Part shown: positions 52,887 to 61,125 of the stretch, piece after piece
Layout: each line of letters starts with the position of its first letter
Numbering within the stretch: position 1 is the first letter of the stretch
NCBI GenBank assembly: GCA_029785615.1
Contig: JAFLZH010000001.1
Span: 64,629-128,628 of the forward strand
Direction: 5' to 3'
DNA from: Nitrososphaerota archaeon
Lineage (GTDB): Archaea > Thermoproteota > Nitrososphaeria > Nitrososphaerales > Gagatemarchaeaceae
DNA length: 64,000 nucleotides
The notes under the pieces: generated by a model
The model's database searches: none
Seen by the model: only the letters and a program-made list of their open reading frames with translations
What the model was told of the DNA's origin: nothing
Made by a program: the position numbers and the translations under genes

Positions 52887-54563
52887 ATGGCCCGGATCGT
52901 ACTTGTGTCGGACACGACCCTCTCTCGCACCTACAGAAGCGTCCCCCTGCTCGACTTCCTAGCCAGCGCGCCCACTGACGCCCTCCCTGGTGCCATCTAC
53001 TCCTTCCTGAAGGGTCCGCCTCCGCCGGACACGGAAGGGAGGGCGGCGCTCGCCCCCTATGCCATCAGGAAACTGGAGGCCGCCCTGCTCAGGGACTCCG
53101 CCAGGGATGAAGTGGTCGTAGCCCACGAGGACCACATCTCCAAGTTCGTCGATGATGACACCGAAGTGATCGGCGTCTCGACCATGGACCCGCTCGGCCT
53201 GGGGCCGCTGACCATGTCATACGCCGTGTTCTTCGAGACGAGGGCGTCCGCCTACGTACAGAGGGAGTTCGAGTCCCTCCTCGGCAGGATCAACAAGGCG
53301 CGGGCTGGAAAGAAGGCGAAGCTCCTAGTAGGGGGCCCAGGGGTGTGGGAGCTTACCGTCCGCCCCGAGGAGCTCGAAAGGAACAAGATCGACTTCGCCT
53401 TCCAGGGAGAGGCAGACGACATCGCCGGCGACCTGTTCCGGTACGTCTCGGACGACTCTGGCGAGAAGACCGGGTTCTTCAGGGGGTATCAGACATTCAA
53501 CGCGGACTTCAGGAAGGAGTGGGAGCCGAACCCCAAGTTCATCAGTCGCTATCAGTTCTCGAGGCAGTTCCCGACCCTGGAAGGGATACCTGACATCGTC
53601 AACCCCTCGGTGAAGGGGATGGTGGAGGTCATGCGCGGGTGCGGGATAGGCTGCGACTTCTGCGAGGTCACCCTCAGGCCGCTCAGATACTACACCCCCG
53701 AAAGGGTGCGGCGGGAGCTCGAGGTGAACGTCCGCTCCGGACAGCACAACGCCTGGCTCCACACCGACGAGTTTTTCGCATACCAGCACGGACGGAACTA
53801 CGTCCCCAACGAAGACGCACTCATCGACCTGATGAAGGGGGTCATGGGCACGCCGGGGATCACCCACTCCAATCCCACCCACGGCAGGATCTCGATCCCT
53901 GCCGCCTACCCGGACTTGATGCGGAAGGTCTCCTCGATCATGAGAGCGGGGCCCAACAACTGGATCGGCTTGCAGGTGGGCATCGAGACGGGGAGCGACC
54001 GCCTCGCCGCAGAGCACATGCCCAACAAGACTCTCCCTCTCAAAGTCGGCCCCGACGGGTCATGGTCCGACATCGTCTGGCGAGGCACCTATGTCATGAA
54101 CAAGAACTACTGGAGGCCAGCCTTCACTGTCCAGGTGGGGCAGGCCGGAGAGACGCCAGAAGACAACTGGGATACTGTGGCCCTGATCAATAGGATGAGC
54201 AATTCGACCCTCGAGACCGGCCTCCCCTTCGAGTTCACGGTGACGCCGATGCAACACGTCCCCCTCGGTCTCCTCAAGAGCAGGGACTTCACTTCGCTCA
54301 AGCTGGACCAGTCGCAGCTGGCGGTGTACTTCGCATCCTACAGGCACCTGGCGAAGATAGCCGTCAGGGACGCGACACGAGCCTCCGGCGATGCGAATCC
54401 GGTTTCGAGGTATGCCACGGGGGCCATGATCGGTCTGGGGGGCTGGGTGATGTTCCATCAGGTGAAGGCCATCTGCAAGAAGGGCGGCCTGGACCTCGAG
54501 AAGGCCGCGACACACGGTCTCTCGGAGCGACGCTCCACCCCCTCCCTCCTGGTCACCCGCTGA
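52887..54563 (+). CDS. Radical SAM protein (B12-binding-like N-terminus)
   Basis: 558 residues. The N-terminal ~230 residues have a cobalamin-binding-like alpha/beta layout (VIGVSTMDPLGL, KLLVGGPGVWEL). The radical SAM core starts with CGIGCDFC (Cys252, Cys256, Cys259), which holds the [4Fe-4S]-SAM cluster. LQVGIETGSDRLA is a typical later strand. The reaction is unknown. A TTTTTAACC TATA-like stretch about 35 nt upstream of the ATG fits. Confidence 0.85.
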   Translation: MARIVLVSDTTLSRTYRSVPLLDFLASAPTDALPGAIYSFLKGPPPPDTEGRAALAPYAIRKLEAALLRDSARDEVVVAHEDHISKFVDDDTEVIGVSTMDPLGLGPLTMSYAVFFETRASAYVQREFESLLGRINKARAGKKAKLLVGGPGVWELTVRPEELERNKIDFAFQGEADDIAGDLFRYVSDDSGEKTGFFRGYQTFNADFRKEWEPNPKFISRYQFSRQFPTLEGIPDIVNPSVKGMVEVMRGCGIGCDFCEVTLRPLRYYTPERVRRELEVNVRSGQHNAWLHTDEFFAYQHGRNYVPNEDALIDLMKGVMGTPGITHSNPTHGRISIPAAYPDLMRKVSSIMRAGPNNWIGLQVGIETGSDRLAAEHMPNKTLPLKVGPDGSWSDIVWRGTYVMNKNYWRPAFTVQVGQAGETPEDNWDTVALINRMSNSTLETGLPFEFTVTPMQHVPLGLLKSRDFTSLKLDQSQLAVYFASYRHLAKIAVRDATRASGDANPVSRYATGAMIGLGGWVMFHQVKAICKKGGLDLEKAATHGLSERRSTPSLLVTR

Positions 54564-54647
54564 CGACGAGCGCCCGGAGCCGACGGCCTGCCGCGATGGG
54601 TCGAGCTTGCTTCGACATTTGAATAACTTCACTTCGTTGTGACCAAC

Positions 54648-54655
54648 GGTTTTAA
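54648..54655 (+). promoter_or_regulatory. TATA box of the HprK-like gene
   Basis: GTTTTAAG about 30 nt before the TTG start at 54683; fits a leaderless transcript. Confidence 0.45.
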
Positions 54656-54682
54656 GCGCTCGGAATCGGCGCCGAATCGGAC

Positions 54683-55876
54683 TTGACCACAGAAACACTG
54701 AACACCTACTCGACGAAGTCGCGGGCAAGGGTCAACGGAGACAAGAAGACTCCAGCCTCAGAATTCCAGCGCCTCCTCGTCATGGCTCGGCCTGCCCTCT
54801 CAGGGCCTGGCGTGCGCTCCCTGAAGGCGAACCTGAACGGCATCATCATCGAGCTCGAGACTAACAGTCCGCACCAAGCGGAGTTCTGGGCGAACAACTG
54901 GACTCAGGCTGACGCAGGGGCGGCCCCGAGGGCTAGGATCTATTCGGCGATTGGGGTCGAGGGACTCGAGCCCTCCGCCTACTACTGTCCTGAACTGCGT
55001 ACGGCTCTGTTCGTGAACACCGAGTACTACGGCCAGTGCAAGTCTTGGGCCCTCGGAATCGCCGCGGCCATACTCGAGCGCGAGTCAAACACGCTTTCGA
55101 TCCATGGCGCAACTGCTCTCTACAGGGGCAAGGGGGTGGTCATAGTCGCACCCACCGGGACCGGGAAGACGACCCAGTCCTTCCAGATGTTCACCAGCGA
55201 GTACGGAAAGATATGCGGCGACGACTGGGCCTACGTCCGCTTCCCCAACCCCGTCCCTGACATCCCTTCAACCCCTCTGATCGCCAGGCAGCCCGAGAAG
55301 GCCCTCTACATGCGGTCCGAGTCACAGAAGGAGCAGGAGTGGCTCCGCGCCGTCTTCGACCGGTCCTTGAGCGAAAACATCACCACCAGCAAGGAGGACT
55401 GCGAGCTCACCGAAGGGGCCGCGGGGTGCTCCGTAACCCACCGGAGGTGCGTCTTCAACGACGGCAAGGGGTGGTGCTACTACGCCTTCGGCAACTCTAG
55501 GGTTCTGGTCAGGAGGGAGGGCATCCTCGGACCGGACAAGGTCGTCGATGAGGTCCCAATCAACCTCGTCGTCCTCCTGCGCAGGGACGACCACAGCCCC
55601 GCAGAGGTCAGACTGACGCCTGACGATGCCATCAGCATACTCCAGAGGGGGGAGTACATGGTACTCCCGGGGGCAGGACCCAAGGAGAAGTGGGGATCGA
55701 CGTCCTACGAACCATGGTACAACCCATACCTGCTCGAGCCAGACAGCGAACGGCAGGCCCATTACTTCAGACTCATGTTCGAGAAGTGGAAGATCCCATG
55801 CATAATACTGAACACAGGGGTTGAAGGGATAGATGCGAGCCACGAGAGGATTGTAGCCGCCCTTGAGGGCCGGTAG
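54683..55876 (+). CDS. HprK/PEPCK-fold P-loop kinase-like protein
   Basis: 397 residues. The central P-loop APTGTGKTT (156-164) is preceded by LSIHGATALYRGKGVVIV and followed by GKICGDDWAYVRF, the arrangement of HPr kinase/phosphorylase and PEP carboxykinase-like folds. There is no PTS or HPr gene in the window, so the target is unknown; it could phosphorylate a small molecule. The TTG start is supported by the TATA box. Confidence 0.75.
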   Translation: MTTETLNTYSTKSRARVNGDKKTPASEFQRLLVMARPALSGPGVRSLKANLNGIIIELETNSPHQAEFWANNWTQADAGAAPRARIYSAIGVEGLEPSAYYCPELRTALFVNTEYYGQCKSWALGIAAAILERESNTLSIHGATALYRGKGVVIVAPTGTGKTTQSFQMFTSEYGKICGDDWAYVRFPNPVPDIPSTPLIARQPEKALYMRSESQKEQEWLRAVFDRSLSENITTSKEDCELTEGAAGCSVTHRRCVFNDGKGWCYYAFGNSRVLVRREGILGPDKVVDEVPINLVVLLRRDDHSPAEVRLTPDDAISILQRGEYMVLPGAGPKEKWGSTSYEPWYNPYLLEPDSERQAHYFRLMFEKWKIPCIILNTGVEGIDASHERIVAALEGR

Positions 55877-55946
55877 CCTGCCCTCATGTCACCTTTTGTG
55901 ACCGAGAAAAACGCGTAACTACCTTCGCAAAAGGGGAGGAGCAAGC

Positions 55947-56783
55947 TTGCTTGTCCTAGAACTCATGGTCATATTATTCCTGGCTTCTATCGTCGCCGGG
56001 GTCATCGGCTCCCTCGTGGGGCTCGGAGGGGGCGTCGTCGTCATCCCAATGCTGACCATCGGGCTGGGAGTGAACATCCACTACGCGATAGGCGCGAGCA
56101 TCGTGTCTGTGATAGCGACCTCCAGCGGCGCCGCGGCTACCTACGTCAAGGACAAAATGACCAACCTGAGGGTCGGGATGTTCCTCGAGCTGGGGACGAC
56201 GGCGGGGGCCATCACAGGCGCGCTGATCGCCACCTACGTAAACTCCGTCGCCCTTGAGCTCATTTTCGGCGTCATCCTCCTCGTCTCCCTCCTCCCGCTG
56301 GTCCGCAAGATTGGCGAGGACATCCCCGTCCCCCCCGAGCTGACGGGGCTCTCGAAGAAGCTCAAGCTCACAGGCTCATACGTGGAGACGGACGGCTCGA
56401 CGGTGAACTACAACGCCACCCGCCCAGCCGAGGGGCTCGCCGGCATGGTGGTGGCCGGGCTGATTTCTGGGCTCCTGGGCATAGGGAGTGGGACATTCAA
56501 GGTCCTCTCCATGGATCTGGCGATGAAGCTCCCCATGAAGGTGTCGACCACGACCTCTAACTTCATGATCGGAGTCACCGCTGCCGCCAGCGCCGGGATT
56601 TACTTCGTCAGGGGAGACGTCAACCCGATCATAGTGGCGCCCGTCGCCATTGGGATACTCATCGGCGCCTCCATGGGGGCCCGGGTGCTCACCAGGGCAA
56701 GGAACCCGACCGTCAGGAAGATATTCGCCCTAGTCCTCGCCATAGCGGGGCTGGAGATGGTGTTGAGGGCCCTTGGCATCTGA
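55947..56783 (+). CDS. TauE/SafE-family membrane permease
   Basis: 278 residues, seven or eight helices, two-repeat topology. The first repeat has GSLVGLGGGVVVIPML and the second SGLLGIGSGTFKVLSM, the family's glycine-rich signature. Members export sulphite, sulphoacetate and other anions. The start is TTG 55947. It is followed after 30 nt by the DUF1634 gene, a common pairing. Confidence 0.9.
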   Translation: MLVLELMVILFLASIVAGVIGSLVGLGGGVVVIPMLTIGLGVNIHYAIGASIVSVIATSSGAAATYVKDKMTNLRVGMFLELGTTAGAITGALIATYVNSVALELIFGVILLVSLLPLVRKIGEDIPVPPELTGLSKKLKLTGSYVETDGSTVNYNATRPAEGLAGMVVAGLISGLLGIGSGTFKVLSMDLAMKLPMKVSTTTSNFMIGVTAAASAGIYFVRGDVNPIIVAPVAIGILIGASMGARVLTRARNPTVRKIFALVLAIAGLEMVLRALGI

Positions 56784-56813
56784 GCTGCTCGGTGCCCCGC
56801 GGAGGGTGCGGCC

Positions 56814-57224
56814 ATGAACCTGAGCGACCCTGACTCGATGAACACCGTCATCAGCAAGGTGCTAAGGTATGGCGTGTTGCTCTCTGGCGCAGTCATCGTG
56901 GTCGGAACAGCCCTTCTCGCAGCCCACGCGGCCTTCTCACAGTCTGGCTCTTTCCTCACTTACAACCCCAATCAGGTGCCCCACGGCTCCTTCCCGGTCA
57001 CCTTCAACAGCCTCACTGCCGGCCTCGCCTCGGGTGCGCCGATGGCGATAATAGAGCTGGGAGTGCTGCTCCTTCTTGCGACTCCCGTCTCGAGGGTGCT
57101 CTTCTCCATCTTCCTCTTCGCGGCCGAGCACAACAGGACCTACGTCTACATCACGCTGACCGTCCTCGCGCTCCTCCTGTTCAGCATGCTTGTGACCCCC
57201 TACATCCCCATCTTCGGGGGGTAG
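56814..57224 (+). CDS. DUF1634 membrane protein
   Basis: 136 residues with three hydrophobic helices: LLSGAVIVVGTALLAAHAAF, then MAIIELGVLLLLATPVSRVLFSIFLF split by a short turn, and a C-terminal VLALLLFSMLVTPYIPI. It matches DUF1634, typically encoded beside TauE/SafE permeases, and is likely its partner. Confidence 0.85.
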   Translation: MNLSDPDSMNTVISKVLRYGVLLSGAVIVVGTALLAAHAAFSQSGSFLTYNPNQVPHGSFPVTFNSLTAGLASGAPMAIIELGVLLLLATPVSRVLFSIFLFAAEHNRTYVYITLTVLALLLFSMLVTPYIPIFGG

Positions 57225-57279
57225 CACGGCGCTGGTTCCCGCCGAAAGTATTTAGCCGCCTGGCGCATCAAGCTTCAGA

Positions 57280-57981
57280 TTGAAGAAAAGGGCCGTCTTC
57301 TTCGACCTAGGAGGGACGCTCCTTGTAATGAGGAGAGACCGGATCATAAGCAGGATACTTACAGGCAGCGGCTACTCTGCCACCGCCGACGAGGTGCGCT
57401 CAGCCTACTTCGCCGTCGAGCCAGGCTGGCTCCTCGCCTACGGGCACAGGAGGTTCACCCCAGAGGAGTCGGAGGAGTCCTACCGCCAGCTCGACGCCTT
57501 GGTCTTCAGGCACCTCTTCCCCGGGTCGTCCGACGCCGAGGCTGAACGGCTCTCCCATCTGATGCGTAAGATGTGGCCCGAAGTCCAGGAGTCAATACCG
57601 CTGGAGCTCTACCCCGACGCCGAGCCGACCCTCCGCCGACTTAGCGACGCCGGCTTCAAGCTGGCCCTCGTCTCGAACGCGCCCCCTGACGTGGCTGGCA
57701 CGGTGTCCGACCTGGGCCTCGAGAAGTACTTCCCAGTGGTAGTTGTCTCAGGGGTGGTCGGCGTCTCGAAGCCCAACCCTGACATATTCCGGATAGCGCT
57801 CCATGGGACCGGCGCCGAACCGGGCGAAGCGGTACACATAGGGGACCTCTATGACGCCGACGTGAAGGGGGCGAGGAACGCTGGCGTGACAGGGATCCTC
57901 CTCGACAGGTACGGTAGCTACGGGGACATGGGTTGCCCGAAGATCAGCGGCCTCGAAGGGATCTACGACTTCCTGGAGTAG
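57280..57981 (+). CDS. HAD-superfamily hydrolase
   Basis: 233 residues. Motif I FFDLGGTLL (nucleophile Asp), motif II LVSNAPP, motif III lysine in GVSKPNPDIF, motif IV HIGDLYDADVKGARNAG. An alpha-helical cap lies between motifs I and II, so subfamily I. Small-molecule phosphatase; substrate unknown. TTG 57280 follows a TATA-like AGTATTTAGCC about 30 nt upstream. It ends 19 nt inside the convergent neighbour. Confidence 0.88.
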   Translation: MKKRAVFFDLGGTLLVMRRDRIISRILTGSGYSATADEVRSAYFAVEPGWLLAYGHRRFTPEESEESYRQLDALVFRHLFPGSSDAEAERLSHLMRKMWPEVQESIPLELYPDAEPTLRRLSDAGFKLALVSNAPPDVAGTVSDLGLEKYFPVVVVSGVVGVSKPNPDIFRIALHGTGAEPGEAVHIGDLYDADVKGARNAGVTGILLDRYGSYGDMGCPKISGLEGIYDFLE

Positions 57982-58790
57982 CTCGCACAGAGCATCCCGT
58001 AGTAGGTGGGTGCCTGGTATGAGATCACCTCCCCTTTCATCGGGACCTCTGAAAGGGCTCCGGCGAGCATGGACATCTGCCAGGGGCTGTCGGGCTTCGC
58101 CTCGTCTATGAAGCCGGGCTCCAGGTCGAGAATCGAGCTGAGCCTTCCCCCATTGACCGCAGCGACCACGAATTCGTCATACCGCGCCGCGCTGGGGCTG
58201 TAGCCGTAGGGTCCGCTCCTCCTGTGGGCGTGAGCTTGGTCCGCGCTGGCGACGAAGGCTACGCGCTTGCTCCCGGCCTCTGCTGCGCGCGCCATCACCC
58301 TGCCGAACTCGAAATTCAGGCGGAGGGGCAGTCCCCTCGATGGAGCGACTATCACGATCTTGCTCTTCAGCCCTGTCCCTCTGAGGAAGAACCAGAGGGG
58401 GATGAGCGTCCCCCAGTCCATCGCCAGGTCAGAGAGGGGACCTTCGCTTACCCCATAGGTGGCTCCGGCGACAGGGAGCCCTGCCCTCTCGGCCTCCTCG
58501 ACCAGCGTCCGAGCGAACGCTACATCGCACTTGGCCCTGAGCCTGATGGTCTTCCTCCCTTCCGTAACGGACCCGGAGGAATTCTCTGCCGTCACCACCC
58601 CGACATGCCTGTGGAGCCTGAGGTTGTGGGGGCTGGCAATCACTATGGTGTCGGGCTTTGACCGCTCCATCCTCGATGCAAGCGACTTCATGCCGTCCCT
58701 GGTCGGTCGGAACAACCGGAGCTTCCTGCCCGCGAGGGCAGGGACCGTCTCTCCTCCGTGGGGTGCTATGCACGCGTAGACCAGAGGCAC
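57963..58790 (-). CDS. LigB-type extradiol dioxygenase-fold protein
   Basis: 275 residues related to class III extradiol ring-cleavage dioxygenases and MEMO. Seen: CIAPHGGETVP (metal-ligand His), IVIASPHNLRLH, and a C-terminal PWQMSMLAGALSEV. Fe(II) ring cleavage is the family activity, but related archaeal proteins have other roles, so the substrate is open. Convergent with the HAD gene. Confidence 0.8.
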   Translation of the reverse strand: MPLVYACIAPHGGETVPALAGRKLRLFRPTRDGMKSLASRMERSKPDTIVIASPHNLRLHRHVGVVTAENSSGSVTEGRKTIRLRAKCDVAFARTLVEEAERAGLPVAGATYGVSEGPLSDLAMDWGTLIPLWFFLRGTGLKSKIVIVAPSRGLPLRLNFEFGRVMARAAEAGSKRVAFVASADQAHAHRRSGPYGYSPSAARYDEFVVAAVNGGRLSSILDLEPGFIDEAKPDSPWQMSMLAGALSEVPMKGEVISYQAPTYYGMLCASYSRKS

Positions 58791-58815
58791 AACGCGCGGC
58801 GGCCGCCCACGTTAT

Positions 58816-59724
58816 TCAAGGGTTCTTGTCGAGATAATGCATGATCCCCATCACTGAGGTCCTCACCGACACCTTCGCATAGATGGGGAGATCTCCTACC
58901 CCCGCGTCACTGGCCACCGCCTTCTCCATGGACTCGGCTGCCTGGTCGAGGCCCATCTTCAGCTTCCGCATGCGGCTCACCTGGTCCACCCAGGACTCCA
59001 CCAGCTCCGCCGTCCGGTCGAACACCCAGTCGACATCGCTCCTGGCGCCGAAGTGCGGGACGAGCAGCTCCCCGGGGGACATCTGCCTCAGCGCGCCTAT
59101 GGTGGCCACCAGCTGCGACGGGTTGAAGCTGGGAGGGGGCGTGGTTGGTATCAGCGCGCTGAGCCCCGGGTACACGATCCCGACCGCGTCAGCAGTCAGA
59201 AGGGAGCGGCTGCCGTCCACGAGGACGGACACCTGGTGGGGCGCGTGTCCGGGGGCGTGTATTATGGTGACGCTGAGGCCGGCCCCGAGGTCGAGGTGCT
59301 CCTCCTCCCCGACCCCCCTCACCCTTTCTGCGGGGACCGGGTCAGGGCGGCCGTATAGGGCCATGATGGACTCACCGAAGACCCTGGTGGAGCTCTCGAT
59401 GAGCTTCGCGGGGTCGACCAGGTGGGGGACCCCCCTCTCATGGGCTATCACCTCTGCGTTGGGCATCTCCCTCAGGAGCCTCCCCGCGGCACCCGCGTGG
59501 TCCAGGTGTACATGGGTCGGGATGACATACCTCACGTCCGAGGGCATGACCCCGACCTCGGCCAACCCCTTCAGGACGCTCTCGTGGGAGGTAGCGTAGC
59601 CACAGTCGATGAGCGCAGGCTTCTGACCCTTCAGCAGGTAAGCTCCTACCGTCCCTGGTATCCCAAGCGCGTAGGTGTCAAGCAGGTAGACTCGTTCGGA
59701 GACCTTCTTTGCGTACGCGCCAAT
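58816..59724 (-). CDS. Metallo-beta-lactamase-fold hydrolase (start unclear)
   Basis: Zinc hydrolase with THVHLDHAGAAGRLL (HxHxDH), HAPGHAPHQVSV and VPHFGARSDVDW. The first normal start (TTG 59565) would remove the first strands. The frame continues upstream as KKVSERVYLLDTYALG and ALIDCGYATSHESV, a proper MBL N-terminus, up to the stop of the upstream M20 gene with no ATG, GTG or TTG. ATT directly after that TGA, or readthrough of TGA, are the possible explanations. Confidence 0.85.
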   Translation of the reverse strand: MGAYAKKVSERVYLLDTYALGIPGTVGAYLLKGQKPALIDCGYATSHESVLKGLAEVGVMPSDVRYVIPTHVHLDHAGAAGRLLREMPNAEVIAHERGVPHLVDPAKLIESSTRVFGESIMALYGRPDPVPAERVRGVGEEEHLDLGAGLSVTIIHAPGHAPHQVSVLVDGSRSLLTADAVGIVYPGLSALIPTTPPPSFNPSQLVATIGALRQMSPGELLVPHFGARSDVDWVFDRTAELVESWVDQVSRMRKLKMGLDQAAESMEKAVASDAGVGDLPIYAKVSVRTSVMGIMHYLDKNP

Positions 59725-60915
59725 TCACCTGGGCGTGCCTTGGCTGCCGAACTCGAAGGCGAGCATCGCGAGGGACGCGGCGCCATACTTCAGCACGTCC
59801 TCGTCGGCCTTGAACTTCGAGCTGTGGTTCGGATAGACGCATCCCTTCGCCGGGTTCGCCGCCCCCAGGAAGTAGAACGTCCCGGGCGACTTCTGCAGGA
59901 ACCTGGAGAAGTCTTCCCCCCCGAGGATGGGCTCCATCCTCTTCACCCTTGTCCCGCGTATCCTCTGAAGGACCTTGACGGCCCGTTCCGTTGTCTTGGG
60001 GTCGTTCACTGTCACAGGATAGGCGTCGGCCTCGAACTCGACGTGGGCCGAACCTCCGAATGACCTGCAGAGCCCGCCGACGACCCCGGCCACTTTCCTC
60101 TTGGCCGACTTCCTGGTCGCCTCATCTAGGGTCCTGATGGTACCCTCGAGCTCAGCGTAGTCGGGGATGATGTTCTCCTTCGTCCCTGCGTGGACTGATC
60201 CGACTGTGATGACAAAGGGGCGGACCGGGTCCATCATCCTTGAAGATATACCCTGCAAGCCGAGGATGACGTTGGCCGCGATGTAGACGGGGTCTATGGT
60301 CTTGTGGGGGGCAGACCCGTGGCCTCCCCTGCCCTCGATCCTGATCTTGAAGGTGTCCGGGGCAGCCATCACCGGTCCCCCTCTTACCCCAAACTCTCCC
60401 GCCTTCCTGTCTCCATCGATGTGCAGCCCGAAGACGTAGTCTACCTTCGGGTCGAGCATGGCCCCGTCCTCTATCATGGGGAGCGCGCCGCCCCTCCCTC
60501 CGTGCTCCTCGGCAGGTTGGAAAAGGAACTTCACGGTTCCGTGCAGCTCCGCCTGGGCCCGGGCCAAGATCTCTGCGGCCCCAAGCAGCATCGCCATGTG
60601 CGTGTCGTGGCCGCAGGCGTGCATCACCCCGTCGATCTTCGACCTGAAGCCCACGTCGGCAGCCTCGGTGATGGGGAGAGCGTCCATGTCGGCCCTTAGG
60701 GCGACAACCTTCCCGTCAACGCCCCCCTTCAGGGTGCCTACCACTCCGTTGCCTCCTACCCCTCTCCGCACATGGATGCCCAGCGCCTCCAACCTGTCGG
60801 AGACGAACTTCGATGTCCAGACCTCGTGGTACGACAGCTCCGGGTGCTGGTGAAGCGCCCTCCTGGTCCTGATAATCTCGGGCTCGATCTTCTTAGCTTC
60901 GGCTAGGAAGTCCAT
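59725..60915 (-). CDS. M20-family amidohydrolase (hippurate/IAA-amino acid hydrolase type)
   Basis: About 396 residues. Metal-site motifs: ADMDALPITE, CGHDTHMAMLLGAAEIL, FLFQPAEEHGGRGG; a dimerisation domain lies between. It hydrolyses N-acyl amino acids. ATG 60915 is preferred over 60924, since a minus-strand TATA-like CTTTTATCC (60936-60944) lies about 25 nt upstream. Its TGA stop is directly followed in frame by the MBL gene. Confidence 0.9.
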   Translation of the reverse strand: MDFLAEAKKIEPEIIRTRRALHQHPELSYHEVWTSKFVSDRLEALGIHVRRGVGGNGVVGTLKGGVDGKVVALRADMDALPITEAADVGFRSKIDGVMHACGHDTHMAMLLGAAEILARAQAELHGTVKFLFQPAEEHGGRGGALPMIEDGAMLDPKVDYVFGLHIDGDRKAGEFGVRGGPVMAAPDTFKIRIEGRGGHGSAPHKTIDPVYIAANVILGLQGISSRMMDPVRPFVITVGSVHAGTKENIIPDYAELEGTIRTLDEATRKSAKRKVAGVVGGLCRSFGGSAHVEFEADAYPVTVNDPKTTERAVKVLQRIRGTRVKRMEPILGGEDFSRFLQKSPGTFYFLGAANPAKGCVYPNHSSKFKADEDVLKYGAASLAMLAFEFGSQGTPR

Positions 60916-60935
60916 GGGGAGCACGCCGAGGGGGA

Positions 60936-60944
60936 TGGATAAAA
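60936..60944 (-). promoter_or_regulatory. TATA box of the M20/MBL unit
   Basis: Minus-strand CTTTTATCC about 25 nt before ATG 60915. Confidence 0.5.
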
Positions 60945-61125
60945 GGAATCGACGTCCGTGATTTCTGCATCTCGCTTCGGTCTTCCCGAGGGGCCGCTGC
61001 CATGACTCTCTACCTCATTGTCTCTCGTCCCCCCGGGCTCGGCCCTTGCAGACGGGACGCGGGAGGGCGGTCGTCCTGCCTTCACTCGGATGCCGTGCAT
61101 ATCCTCAGCCCAGCTCCCCCTGGGT

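Noticed and set aside
59725-59727. TGA between the M20 and MBL frames as a selenocysteine codon
   Set aside because: Neither family has Cys or Sec at that place, and I saw no SECIS-like element; alternative initiation is simpler.
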